64,000 nucleotides of DNA from Holothuria scabra (taxonomy: Eukaryota; Echinodermata; Holothuroidea; Aspidochirotida; Holothuriidae): positions 30,073,884-30,137,883 of the forward strand of contig CM074200.1 of assembly GCA_037179385.1 (NCBI GenBank), written 5' to 3'. Shown in pieces: positions 13,101 through 28,100 of the stretch. Every line of letters begins with the position of its first letter. Within the stretch, counting starts at the first letter, position 1. The translations under genes were made by a program, and so were the position numbers. The notes below the pieces were generated by a model. It made no database searches, was not told the DNA's origin, and saw only the letters and a list, made by a program, of their open reading frames with translations.

Positions 13101-16100
13101 GTAGCTTCATCATTAATTCTGGGCCCTTAGTACTGACAAGGGCCTGTTACCATTCGATACCCACATTGCCCTTTCGGTACATGAACGTATACATTTAGTA
13201 CATGATCGTTTGAATTCAGTACATGTAGGTATGCAATCAGTACATGTACGTATGCAGTCAGTACATGATCGTATGAAATCAGTACATGATCGCATGCAAT
13301 CAGTTTACATCATCGTAAGCAGTTAGTACATGAACGTGTACTTTTACTACATCACATGAGTTTAGGCGATCATCGCATGTCGGTGAGCCTTTCGGCGAAC
13401 TTCTGATACGCCGAAAGGCTCACTCAGTATGGCATGCGGAAGGGGCAATTATAACATGATGATCTTACGTTTTTACATGTACATGTGATTTTAGATATAC
13501 AACGTGTGATTTTACATGTACATCGTAACATTTAACATGATGAACTTATGGTTGTAGTATATGATAGTGTAAATTTACATCATGATCGTATGAAGTTACA
13601 TCATCGTATATTTTTGTTACATGAACGTGTAATTTTAGTAAATCATCATATGCGGTGAGCCTTTTGGCGTGCCATACTTTGAGGGGTAACTATCTATAAG
13701 CTTTCGTTCAAAAAATTCATAACCAAATGTTGGTAACGCAATTTAAGAAAAGAATACACCGAATTACCTCTCATACAACTCTTAAATCTCAACAGTAAAT
13801 ACGTAACGTATAGTTCATTCGATTTCACGTCTTTGGATTCGAGCTGTAAAATATACTGACATCTTAACTAAAGACAGTTGGACAACGAAACAACGTTGAT
13901 CACATTTATGTTGCCCAATGTCAAAGGTTTTTTTAGAGTTAAACTAAGACCAACACGATATGTAAAAAAAGAGGAAGGAAGTTATTGAATTCCAAATCAG
14001 CTTTTATGTATATTTTTGTTTAACAATTTGTTTTCCTTCTTTCGACTAGGAGAGGCTAGCAAATGCAACCCTGGACGACGTTAGTGATATAGTTGAGAAC
14101 GAAGATTTGGGAAGTGAAGACATATTGCAAATACAAGGATGGTTTGAAGACAACGCATATATACGGGAAGATGAAGAAAATTACTTACGTTACACGAGAG
14201 TAAGACAATTGCGAGTTGTTGCCATGGAAACTTTTTGGGGGAATGGTTGTAGTTAGACAGTTTTGAATGATAAGATGGGGTGGGAACGCAGGGCGCACAA
14301 TGTTACCAGTTACGTCTGTGTTATCATCATAGTTATAGCATTTGTCGTATGCATGAAATTGCTATCATAATGGCACAAATACATGGCGTCCATGCAGATG
14401 GGACTGATGCCCCAATCGACCGTAGTTACGCCAATGGCTTAATTACTATTGTCCGACATTCAATGTAAAACAAAGAAGCATATGGTAACTAGTAAGCTGC
14501 TGGTCACAAATTACAACTACGATACTTCAACAACAAAGAAGAACACAATCGTGTACTTGTAGAAAAGAAAGAAATGCTCTTTTTAACTCAAGAAAGAACC
14601 TTCGTTTTCACTCAAACCGAAATTCAGATGAAGTTGAAAAATAAAGATTTCAGTAGTCTTGTCTTAAATTGTGGAAAAACTAAAGGTGTCACCTTCACGG
14701 CAACCTCATCAGCAGTAAAACAAAGATCAGTTTTACATCATTACCATTTATGAGTCTATATTTGGAAAATATACTAGTTTGATACTATAAAAGATATTAA
14801 AGCATTGAAAAGTATTTCACGCCATCTGATTTAATTTCCCAGTTTCATTAATATTTCATATTTCCATTATTTATACGGATAGGAAATTTTCATAAAACTT
14901 TATGGGAAAACTATTGGCAATAGATTAATCCAGTATTTACTAATTTTCAAATTCCATGGCAACTAACTATGTTTACCTACATGCTGCCTGATCTATAAAT
15001 ATTTCTTTGTTATTGATTGATAACAGTCATAATGAGACTAACGACAATCCCGTCGTTGAATCACATTTATCCATTTACTAATAATAAGTTACACAATCAT
15101 TCACTTTTTTCTTTCGGAATTGCTTTCTCTCAGTTTAGCACCGGTTACACTACAGCGATATCGGATCGGATTACGATCCGATGTTGGTATTTTCTTTGTT
15201 AAAACCTTCATATGGTGGGAGAGAACTCAAGATTTCTTAATTTCTGTTGGCCTATGTATTTGGTGACGTCACATTTGCAGGCAGCTGTTAGTGTTATAGG
15301 ATGCGTGTAGCTCGATGAAAGCTGTATATCAATATGATGTCAAGATATAATTAGTACAAATTCATATGTCTACACATGTTGGTCACTTTGGTTTTTTTCT
15401 GAACCAAGATAAGGAACATTTGAATTAGATCTTACCAAAATCCGATCGTAATCCGGTTCGATACTGCTGAGGTGTGACAAGCGTTTTATTCGTCATGGCC
15501 ATACTTCCATTGTTTCTTTCCAGACATACCTGAATACATTCAACGAGATACTTACCTCGTCCAAAGAGGGTACATTTGACTTGGCAGTGAGTAAAACTAA
15601 TTTGTTTCCAAAACACTATATCTGTGCCAGCAGAGCTAAGTTACTTCACGCAGTTAGTTCTCTGTCAGTTTTAAGACTGCACTTTACAGGCGGTTTTTTA
15701 TCACTCCGGAAAATTCCAATCCTCCCAATCTAATCACTTTTAGCCCCCCCCCCCCCCCCCAACAACTGTCTAAACTCATACTCATGCTCTAGAACTTTAT
15801 ATTAAGTAGATCTTATAGAACGTAAAAATTCAGAAAACCCTCTCTCACTGAATTAAAGAAACGTTAAATGCATTACTTTTACTCTATTATCTTTCTCAAA
15901 AGAATCCAGCTGTATTTGCCGAATCTTGCAACGAACTACTAGAAGATTTTGCTGGTAAATGGTCATTCAATGTTACCCTTGAGATAGCATTCTCCAACAT
16001 AGGTGAGAAATTCCTTCATTTATTAAGTCACTCTAGTGAAATTAATGCAGTATCAAAACCAAAATGGGGTTGAAATCATTCTTTACTTTAAACCTCATGT

Positions 16101-19100
16101 GTTCATTGAGCATTCATTGAATGAACGGATTTGTTTTAGTGTACCACCTTATCAACAGAGAAATTCAGTACAACGAGATGAGAAAGTTTGAACCCCTATA
16201 AAACTTTACTGTTATGAATTTATCCCAATTTATGGATTTTAAAGAATTGAAGATGGTGAAATTTAAAGGTAAAGAGCAGTCCCCCAAACTTATTTTGAAG
16301 AAAAAGCTACATAACACAATTTTCATCTTATTTCTCTTTAAAGTATCTCTAATTACATTTTATCACTTTACTACTGCATATTCAAAGTAAACCAAGCAGT
16401 TATTTCTGGTAAATTTCACATTTGAAGAGAAAAAAACATTGTCACATGACTCCCAACAGCCAATCATGAAACTGGACGGTCCACTACACTTCTTCAATTT
16501 GGGATGACTGCTCCTGCCCTTTAAATGCATATCGTTTAAATTAGCCTTAAACCTTTAATCACTGTGAACGATACATCCCTTTCAAAAAATGTGAAGTGTT
16601 GCAACTTGACTGATGTTAGCAAACTCATACAATTTATAATACAGTGAAGACACATCGCGACTAAAACTTTTCTATGGGTGTATCTTTTTGTCAGAAACCG
16701 AACTTGTCAGAAACTCAGCTGATGCATTCGAAGGTTTCACTTCAGATTTCAACACTGCCCAAAGTGAGGGGCAACTTGATGGTTACATTTCTATTAAGAA
16801 CGACTGGGTAGAAGACTACAATACAACAGGTTTGGGAAGTTTGTTTTTCTTCATTTCATATAGTTTCTAGAAAACTTCTGTAGCTGCAGTGGAGCACTTA
16901 ACTCGGGGCATTAAAATCAGACTACTTGTTACTACCTAGTTGTAACTTCACTGAGGACTATATCTATACGGTTTACACATGACGTCGTTATTGGTTAGTC
17001 ACACCCACTGCCTGACAAAAATTAACATTCATCACGTCAGGCTTCAACTGCTTTTCAGATAGCACCTACAACGTACAACGTACCACGAACAACACTATAG
17101 TTTTTGCCCGGTAGTAAGGAAAGGGGCACGGCTTATGACGTCAGTGGAAACACTCCATATACATGATTTTCTGGCCCTCGTCTGTGCATCACGAGGTCTG
17201 TGACTCTGATTTTTAATTGCAGTCCCAGAACCTAACAGAAATTAGTTGACCTTATTTTAAAGAAATTGAATGAGTTTTCGTTGTCGCAAGTTGAACGTAT
17301 TTTTTCACTGTAAGATATTTGTTTTTGGGTGCAAGCACCACCCCCTTAAGTTGTTTCAGATAGTCAACGAGCTTTCTCGTGCCAGTTAGGTACAATGTGT
17401 CTGTATTTGAAGAAAAAATAGAGTCTATTAAACATCGTTTTCTGTTTTCTTTCAGATAATAGTACTATCGATATTATAGTGGTAACATACAAGGCTTCTA
17501 TGGTAGAAAGTTTGGGGTAAGTTTAGGATAACTTTAAGTTAAAAGTTAAATAAAAAATATAAAAAAGTTAAATGTAAATTTATTTTTATTTAAGTTAGTC
17601 ATGAGATAATACAATCATGTTTCCCTTGAACATTAAGAAATATCCCATTGTGAATTTCAGTAACGGAACAATTATGCCAACAAACGAATCAATAAACATT
17701 GCTCTTTCTATCTGCAAAGTATACCCTACTGAATATGCATGTGTCAAGTGGAAGAAAATGCTTTTACCTCACAATTGATAAACTACGCCCTCTACAGAGA
17801 AAAAAATCACCAGTCCTATTTCAGCTATGTTTGAGAACAATGGCTTGACTTGTTTGAGAATAATGGCTTGACTTCAGATATATGGCGGTTGCTGCTTTTT
17901 TGCAACAGTCACAGTTGCGTCGTCAGCTGCATCTCAGTTGACTGCATGTACAACACAATTTTTACGACGTCAGTGAGGGTAACATGCGTGAATGACTTAC
18001 ATTGAGGTCATTGTACGTGGGGCGGGGATTAAACAGAGTTATCACAGTTGCCAGAATTCTAATCATGCATAATCAACGACTTAATCGATTAACCTTTAAC
18101 TCTTTATGAATGCGCCCAATATTCTCTGAAGTAGATTCAAATTTCCAAATATATACCGTATTAATTTCACTCATTAGAACACTTGAATGTGTGAAGCCTA
18201 TAGGAATTTAATTACATAATTATTACCGTTGTCATAGTACCGTAATAAGTTGTATTCTTCTCTGCAGGAACGATGAAACGAATGAAATTGTTTCCAATTT
18301 TGTGTCAATAACGGTGGTGGTAGACGGCGAAACGATATCGTTACCAGTTATCTTTGGCCTGGAACTGGTATGTGACATTTGTATTGAAAGAGAAAATCCG
18401 CATGAAGCTTTAAAATTACTTTAAATTAAATGAAATGTTGAAAGTATACACCACTTTATAAAGTGGTTTTTAACTCTTTCCGAGTTGTCTTTTAAGCCAG
18501 TTAGTTATCACTCCAACATGATCTTTCAAAAGAACTAATTAAAATTTACTCTATTGGTTAGATTTTAGTCATCATTACTGATTTCACGAAATGAATAGAG
18601 GGCACACAATTAACCAGTTAACAGTAGATCGCTGATAGATACCCGCATAATTCCTTGTATTTGCTGTTTTGAAGTGAGTCTATTTGTTGTGGTGACAAGA
18701 ATCTGGTATATTCCTATGAGAATTGCGTATGCACAGTTCCATTTATATATTTATTTAAATTTTTTTACACCGCCATTTGACCTCGTTAATTTGTACTGTT
18801 TGTGTATTTTCTAACTTTATCATTAATTCACGATGATAAGGGATGTACAAAGCATCCGAAATGAACGTTTTTAGAACAAGCATTATAGACCATGTGTATT
18901 GCCGACACACAGACAACTGACATCACCCTTTGGGCAGAACAATGGAACACGCAACTACACGCGTAAAAATTCGCCCTGCCCCTGTAGCAGACTATGCGCG
19001 TATTCGACTGGTTGACCAATCAGCTGTCTGCATTTGTCTGTGTTGGTTTGTTTTGCCCTCAAAGGAGGGCGTACTTTCCGCTCTGTGACATCATATGCAC

Positions 19101-22100
19101 AAGCATTATTATTGATAAGAAGAACTGTATTAATGTTTAGTTTAATCTCATCAAGATGACAAGGAATAACAAAGGTATGAACCCTTTTATGGTGTTAAAT
19201 TTTATCGAATAAATTATATTTCTATGAAAATTCCTCTGGAAGCCGTCAGCAATCATTTTCTGCTTGATTTTGTAGCAATTACAAATTTCTTATTGAAAGA
19301 ATATTATTCATGAATTTGGAGTCATTCATCTTTCTACAGTCATTATATGATTCCACACTGCTTTATTAAAAGTTCAGCAAATTTTAAGAACGTTGCACGG
19401 CGTAGTTCTTTTGGGCGAGAATTCTGCAATTTTTGTAGGTAATCCAATACAGGAAAATTTTCAAACTTCTCCATTTGCTTTTCAACAACTAGAAACCTGT
19501 CGCAAATTAAGTAACTTTCATTTTATATTCTCCTCATGAAATTAAGACCGTCATTAGAATCGTGATGCCTGAACTTTTGTTTTTATCTTAGTTCACTCTT
19601 GAGTTAAAATATCAATCGCGTAGCGTGCGTTGGGAGTTAGTTGCCATGGTTTCTTGTGTCATTCTCTTTCAAGCTGCTATCGATTCGTAACTTCGAGACA
19701 CTATGTGCGAATATCTGAAAGGTTATTTCAGTACATGGGCAGAAAAATATCGGATTTTTTTCTTTCAGGACAAGGAAAAACTGAAAACTGATGCGAAAGG
19801 AGGAAAAGTTAATTTGGATCCATTCTGCGTATTCTGGGAATATTCCTTGTAAGATCAACCCTCTCCGTTACTAGCTCAACTTAACTCTCTTCGTTTTATT
19901 GAATTTTACTAAGGTTTATCCATTTGATTGTTATACAACATTAATGCTGCTTTTGAAAGTGGCTTCTCGGCCTTTTGGCTGAGATCTTTTGTATTATTTG
20001 TTATTTTCGTCCAGTCTAGAATGGAGCCATACATGACAGACCAATGGTGTAAATGGTCTGAGGGCCGTGAGGTTGGTCACGTATTGACTTTAATAGCTTC
20101 TTTCTCTCTTTGGGAAGCAGTTTAAAGTTTGGTTTCGCCGAACGGCCCTTTGCCAGAGGTTCGGGAGGAGTTTAGAAAAAGATTTATCTATTTTATCATT
20201 ATTACTTTTACTATTTTACAAGCGAATAATTGGTCCTTTCTCTGAGCCATTTGAAGCCAGCGAACTTTTATAGAAAAAATGCTGGTAATGACCCTTTAGT
20301 ATCTGTATTAGTGTATGGATTTAGCATTGATGCAGTGATGGAAGAGTGATGTAAGTAATAAGTTTTTTAATGTGAATCCAAATTGCTCTCATTTTCAAAA
20401 ATGTTACTTATGGAGAAAAATGCCGTTAAAGTACTCGCTAGGCCAAAACTGATATAATCTAAAGTTCTAAACGTAAAAGAAGCAATGTCATGCTTTGACA
20501 ATACACAGTTGAATCCATCCAGTTGACATGTAATATTAGAAATTTATGCATATCATTGCTACATTCTATGGTGTATGTTTATTGTTATGAATCCAGTTTG
20601 TTGAATGGTGTACTTTTTTAGTTGCTCAAGAACATTTCTTTGCGTATATTAAGAATAATCTTTACAATTTAATTAAAAGGTGCGGGCTATTTAGAAACAA
20701 CAGCTTCCCTCTTTTTGGTTTCCCGAAAGGGAAATCCTATGGACTCATGCAGACAAGACTTCTGCAAAACGTGTAGGATCGTGCATTTTAGTGTTGGCGT
20801 ATACTATGGCTCATCGACTTTCTTAACATTGGCGCACAAATACTCTGCGACTACATAATTGTTCACTGATTGAAGCCAAAGACCGGCTTTATCGAAAATT
20901 GTGTTTTGATGACTCAGCTAGATGAGACCATTCATAACGTGGGTATCATCTATGTGCTCTGTTTCTAGAAAAATAGTATTGTTTGCAATTGAAGAAAAAA
21001 CACGAACACTTTTTATTCTGTTTGATTAGTTTAATGCATAATATGATAACAGATTTTTACTTCATAGTTGAAACTTTGAGGAACAGCAACTTTTGAGGCG
21101 AGAAATATTTTTACCTCCTTTGAAACTTTTCAAACCTTCACTGGGCAATGCGTTTTGTAATAGGTATCCATCGAGTTTCTAATAATATTTAGAATGTATG
21201 GAAGCCAACAGAAAGCATTAAGAAAAGAGGCATATGCATTAGCACTTTGGGGGAAGACAACTCCTCAGCAGTTATTTTAAAGGGTCAAACCTCTCACCTC
21301 AAACTACAATTTTGGCACCCGGGTACCGAAATTCTCAATTGGCTCAGCTCTTTGACTGACAGCTAATTCAAACAATTCATAGTGTCAAAGCTTATATTAC
21401 ACAGCATGAACAGTACTGATAGTGTTTTGATTACATAAATTGAGTTTTTCTATACTCCCCCAGTAGCAATAAACTGAGATTGTGCCTGTATGAGGAGGAA
21501 TTTCAGACAATTGTGGGAGGGGCTTCAGTAAGAAGGTTAGGAGAATTGGAACTGTTTGGGTTTAAGGCCCTTTGGTGGTTTTTCACCGGGGTTTTGTAAA
21601 AAAAAGGAAAAAAATATTCCACATCGTGTCCTTAGTTGAAACCCTGTCGCAATTCCTTTTCCTAAATCAACATATCTCATTTTAAAGATTGGTTACTTTT
21701 GTTTAAAAAAAATTACCGCTAGTTTCTCTCCAACAAAATCACAAAAAGTTATATAATGTGGGCACATTGTCTCCCATTCGTTTTGTCTTTTTATATTAGT
21801 TAAAGTCCTTTTTTCCTTGAAATTTTATACTGTGGGAATGTTCAAATATCTTTGCCTGTAGATCAAGCATTACCCTTCACCATACGTAGAGTACAACTAC
21901 CACTGTTGGTTAATATTTTCTGCAGTGGCATCAAAATTATAAATAAATTGAATGTAATGTCAAATTATTAATCAAAAGAAAACAGTTGCATTCCTTATAT
22001 TGTATTTGTATCTTTCGAACGCTATATGCTATTGAGATGAAGTTTTCACCTCCTAAAAAAGAAAGCTTTTCTGCATATCTTGAAGTTAATGAATTTTGTG

Positions 22101-25100
22101 TCTGGAAATATGTCTTTAATTATCCTTTCGGGAAACGTTTAATAGTAAAGTTTTGATTAGTTTTTGTGTTAATAAACAAGGTTTAAAGTACTTCGAAGCG
22201 TGTGTTATCGCGGGGATAATCAGATAATGCAATCTTGGGATTACTGTTATCTCTTGATCCACTAACCCCTATCGTGTGTTATCCTGCCATACACGGTCCA
22301 TTGTTGTTTAAAAGCTTAGTCCTTTCACCTAAATAGTTCCAATTCTCCAAACCTACTCACCAAATGCTCCAGGACATCCTAACCCAGGCACGATCCTCAA
22401 TTTATTGCTTCACGGCGAGACCCCGATGTGTAGTCAAAACTCTCAGTAGAGAACGTGCTGTGCAATATGAGCTACAGTAACTGTTCTCTGCAGTTTTTAA
22501 TTTGCTGTCAGTCAAAGAGCTGTGCGCGCTAGTGGAGTATTCTGTGGACTGCAACAAATATTGTAGTTTTGGAGAGAGTTGAGTGCATTTAACCTTCAAT
22601 TACAATGTTACGTATTCGACTCCATCAAGGCGCATGACTCTTTATGGACTGTGAGGTCATAAGGGTAAAGTATTTATAGGCCTATATTTTAGTACTTGTA
22701 ACAACGTAACAGAATTAGGATTAGTCGCCGTCGTTTTGAACGTTTATGTGCAACTTTGCAAACCTCTCAACAGAGAAAACGATGACGCAGGCTACTGGAG
22801 CACTTTCGGCTGCGCAGTTATATCACAGAATGCAACTTACGTCCAATGTAGCTGTAACCACACTACTAATTTTGCTATCCTTATGCAGACTACTGAAGTT
22901 GAGGTATGTCTGAAATTCCACAAGCCCGATTGGCTTTCAGTGTTTTATAAGTATATTGTTCTTTATTGTATGCGTAACTATGGAGCTATTTCGCATTCCT
23001 CCGTAGTAACTCCAAGGACCGACTGCAGTGGTCAAGGCCGGGAGTTCGAGTCCTGGCAGGGTCACATCGAAGACTTTAAACCACAACTCGAAAAGGCCGT
23101 GGCCGCCTCGACATAAATCCTTTGGTTAGAAACTGGGCTGTAAAACTCCATCTTACTCCATTTAGTAGCCTACAGTGCTATGCAGGTTTATCAGTTCGTA
23201 TACACTTTAGCTTACTGTGAGCAGGACGTTATAATAAATTAGCAAACTAAATGCGTGTTGGGCGTGCGAGACTTTTGCTCCTTTCGAGAGATTCGAGAAT
23301 GTGGTACGGTACTTGTGGTGCATACGTGAACACTGAAGTAAGGAAGTGTCTTCGGTAGCTTAGAGATAAGCATAAATCAAAAGTCGATTGGGGGAATGCC
23401 CCTCTGCTACTCCTTGTTGATACGGCAATGTTTGCATAAATCCTGTCATAGAAGGATCTTACCTTCAGAATTGACAAAATTGGCAGTCTGTGATGTCATA
23501 ATTAAAGACAAATTGAACATCTTTTAATCCCTTAGGATCTCGGCACATGTCAATGAATAGTTAAATCCAATAAAACTTTCGCGAATTACAAAAAGAAACA
23601 TTCATTCTGCAACCTTCAGAAAGGTATCATTCATGTAACATCGTGAAATTTCTGTGCTTCTCGAATATTTTTTGTCCTTTTATTTGAAAATGAAAGCTGA
23701 GATACCTTAATGTTTTGTGTAAAATGCACATTTGAAATATTTGCGGCAGTCGTGTAAGACAGACTCTAAGACTAAGCATCAGAGTAGGCTCATTTTACAT
23801 TAAGATCAAATTAAGTTTCGATGAGGAATAAAGTCGCCCTTCCAAGTCCTATTTCTTGCAGCACCACCCTGGGTCGATCCCGGTTCGATTACAATCTATT
23901 TGATGTCAACTGAGGCCCAACTGACGACGTGGGATGTTATCAGTGAAGGGATCTGAGCGCTGGTGAAGTGATATTGTGTAACCAGCGACTTCAATTGTCA
24001 TGATGGAGTGGGAAAGTGTCAACAAAACGATATTTTTTGTGCGATAAATGTGGGATATGTTTACAGACTGGGGAAGGCTATAATTTGTGAAACACAATTC
24101 CGCTGACGCCGCTTCTTGTCAAGTAGAGACACGAATTCTTTGTTATAAGGTTTTATTACTATGTTACATGAATGGCATGCTGACAATTCAAACCAATAAA
24201 AAGTTCTCGTAATTCTATAGCTCCTTACACATATTAATAACCATGCGTCCTCAACATCAAGAACGTTACAACTGTTCAGATCAAAGACAAATTTCAATAG
24301 CAATGTAAAATTGAAAAAAGGTTTGAAATCGGATACATAAAAAGTTTTAGTAGACATGGATGTGACATCAATGAATATGTATTTGATAATTTGAGACTGT
24401 TGTGAAAAACTTTTATGATTAATATTTGGGTTATGAACGTTTTTGAAGCTGAAACCGTTAAAGGACCAATCCGCTCACCCCAAACTACAATTCTTGTAGG
24501 CCGGGGTTTACCAAAATTTTCGACTTGCTGTTCTCTTTCATGGACACCTAATTCAAACAATGCAGTGTATCATGAACTTACTGAAAGTGTTTTGATTATA
24601 CGCATTGAGCTTTTCTATACTCACCCTGAAGCAATAAACTGAGATTGTGCCTGGATGAGGATGAATTTCAGACAATTGTGGGATGGGCTTATGTAAGAAG
24701 GTTAAGCGAATTGGCACTGTTTGGGGTAATAGAATCGGGCCTTTAAGGTATAACGCAAATGGATATGTGACGTTCAGTCCCATTTGTTTTCCACTTTGTT
24801 ATGTTATAGAACTTTGATGATTGGGCGAGGAATGAATTATTTAAATTTAAGTAATATGAAATCATTTTGGTTATTAAAGGCCCAGTTCTCTCACCCAAAA
24901 CAGTTTCAATTCTCCTAACTTTCTAACTGAAGCCCCTTCCACAATTGTCTGAAATTCATCCTCATCCAGACACAATCTCAGTTTATTGCTTCAGAGTGAG
25001 TATAGAAAAACTCAATTTAAATAATCAAAACACTCTCACTATCGTTCATGCTGTTTAATATAAGCTTTGACTCTGCATTGTTTGAATTAATTTGTAACTG

Positions 25101-28100
25101 TCGTAACCTACTTGAGCCCCCCTACATCTGTTTAAAGTCCATTCTCATCCAAACACAACCTCAGTTTTTTTTTCATCACGATGAGTATGCAAGACCCCAA
25201 TGTATATCACAAACAATATCAATACAGTACAGCCTGAGTGTGTCATATGACACTTTGAATTGTTTGAACTAGCTGTCAATTAAAGAGCTTAGCCAATTGA
25301 AAATTCTGTTCAATCGTGCAAATATTGTACTGGGATGAGTGTGTTCCCGAAAAACTACGGGCACACAATAGTACCTCACTAAAATTTGTTGCACAATGAA
25401 CTCTTGAACGATAAAATAGAGAACCACACAACGCAGTGATGTCGGTTCACGACATTGTGGATGAATTCGACAATCAAGTATATGCTCAGAAATCGCCTCT
25501 ATTTTTTATTTCATTGCTTGCCCCTCCAGTTTCGATGACACTGCTACATTTGTCACGTTCAGGCTGATCATTCGGAGAGTTGCCGTAATGTATAACTATT
25601 TCTTTTTATTTTATAGATAAGCCCAGAAGATGAAGCAGCTCTCTCCTTACTGAGTTTGATAGGCTTAGGGATTTCCACAGCCGCTTTGCTCGTCACAATT
25701 ATAGTCCTCGTTTGCCTACCGTAAGTAAATGAAAATTCTTAAAGGGATACTTCTGACAAAGTACTAGAAAGAAATTAAAACAGAAATCCCTTTCTCTGTT
25801 TTTGATGCTTTTCGCATCTAAGAAGCACGCTGCTTTTAGAGGCTTTGAAATGTTCTAATATTCAATTTACATCAGTCAATTGCATTACATCATGAGATCT
25901 GTAAAGTATAGGCCTACATGAACATTCTTTTTGCTTTTTTACAATATTGACACATATGCTAAAGGAAATATTTACACGCTGTTAGAGTTGTCCCTTTAAT
26001 TCGCCCGAACTCTCTACTTCTGTTTATTCTACAGGTCTCTGAAATCAGATCGTGTCTTCATACATAAACATCTAGTGGTGGCGCTGATTATTGCACAAAC
26101 ACTTTTTATATCCACACTGGGAGCAGTTCATCAAGAGGTTTGTGAATTTCATTATTCGAAAACCTAAATTGTTACATTGCATCATAAATCAAAACTTCGT
26201 AGCGCATTAAACTGATCGTTGTACTTTGCCTGAAGTTAGTATAGCTTCCTACATCGATGTGAGATTTCATAACCAGACCATATTTTCGGCAATATGCCTT
26301 AGATACTCTAAAAAAGTTTTACCCAAATTTAAATAGAATCTAATCGATTGGAGCACGAACCGGAATGTTGTCAAATCTTTTATTAGATTCGGCTCCTAAA
26401 TGAAACGAATAGTTTCATTTTTGAACCATTTCCATTAATTTAAAACGAATCTTTTCAAATATTTGACAAGATTCCTTCCCTTATTTCACTAGACGTTTTA
26501 GAGTGCATGCTGATGTCGTCCTTTATAATGACCATCAGTCTGAAAATATTTCACCCACTAGGAAAATCTTCGTCCCTTCTACCCTTCAGTAGATGTCATA
26601 TTTGCAATTCTAATTTAAAAACCAAATCCTCCGGAACCCGAAAGAGTTCCAATTCTACTAGCCTCCTCACTTATTAGCTCTCTCTTAACCTGTTAACTGT
26701 CTAAAATTAATCCTTATCCACACACAGTCTCAGTTTACTGCTTTAGTCAGAGTAGGCAAGACCCTAATATGCAATCAAAATAAATGGCAGTACAGTACAT
26801 GCTGTGTATGTGAGCTTTTTAACTAGCTGTCAATCAATGGGCTGTGCTAATTGAGAACTTCTGTGAACTACTACTGAAATTTTAGTTTGGGGTGAGAGGC
26901 TTCGCCCTTTAAAGAGGACCTTGCCCATAGAAACTTTTCCTTTTTAGCAGACGTCGTTTTTGTACTCCCGTTTTGACGCATACACTCTAACGTCGGCCTT
27001 AACACACGAGTGCAGCCAGTACAGATGCGCAGACGGGGATACATGTACATCGAGCTGCTGCGCATGACCTGGGGATCTGGGAATGCGGCAATATATTGAC
27101 GGTCTATAATAAGACTGTGGAAGACATGCTTCATAGCACGTCACTGACCTGTTTCCGAAAAGTATTTGATTAAATATATTACATGAGCTGTAATTCAGAA
27201 ACATCGATGACGCATTAAATTAATAGTAGACATGGTGTTTTTTTATAGTTATTTCTCTCTAAGGTAGACTAACTTTGACAATGACATTGTGAATAGTATA
27301 TTGTGCGTTGTGAATATCGTCGATAATCCCTTTCTCATGTTTCCTTTCAGTTAATTTGCAAATTGGTGGCGATATTCTTGCATTACTTTTATCTGGCGGT
27401 GTTCATGTGGATGTTGATAGAGGGCGTACATCTGTACCTGGAAATTGTTCAAGTGTTTTCCCGTTTCGACGGCAAAAATAAAACCATACACTACATTGTA
27501 GCTGGGTGGGGTGAGTTAAAATAATATCATTTCACTCTATCAGTCTCATATTTAAGCATAGATAGTTTCCTTTTCTAATGAAATACCCTATTTGTTCACT
27601 AATTAAAAAGTTAAACCTACTGATTTTCCAAAGACGTGACTGACACTGATTACATCAGGCTTTAATTCAGTACCCTCTCGGTGAATTTGTTCAATGTACA
27701 TTTTTGGACACCAAACTAAAACATACTTCAGTAATCAATAATAAACTCTCCCTTGTCTAGGATTTTTACGTGCCAACAAGAAAACAATCGAAGTTTGGCT
27801 TCAAAAAGAGGAGTATTCGCAATAATTTGATGAACTCTATAAAATGGACGGTATTACTTTTATTATACTTGTAACCTATATCAGTTTTACAATATTGAAC
27901 TTCATAAGATGATCAGTCTCATTTCTGTGACTTGTTTGTATACAAAGACGAAATCTTGCATAAGAGGAAAAACCCAATTTTCAGCCCACTCAAAACAAAA
28001 TAATAAAACATCAAAATCATAGGAAAGTTATTACAATATACCATACCATTTTACAATAACAGGTGGTACTCGTCAGCATTTGTCAGTGATGTGTAGAGCA

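Noticed and set aside
13113..13295. Minus-strand Cys-rich protein with a repeated RSCTDCI motif
   Set aside because: It is the direct translation of the 21-bp minisatellite; there is no start context or homology.
23040..23110. Possible tRNA gene
   Set aside because: A B box is present, but no acceptor stem, anticodon arm or proper A box can be formed; it recurs with a shared non-tRNA tail, so it is a SINE.
22736..23116. 126-codon frame containing the GPS
   Set aside because: Only 22774-22903 is exon; the frame runs upstream into intron and downstream past the GTATGT donor toward the SINE.
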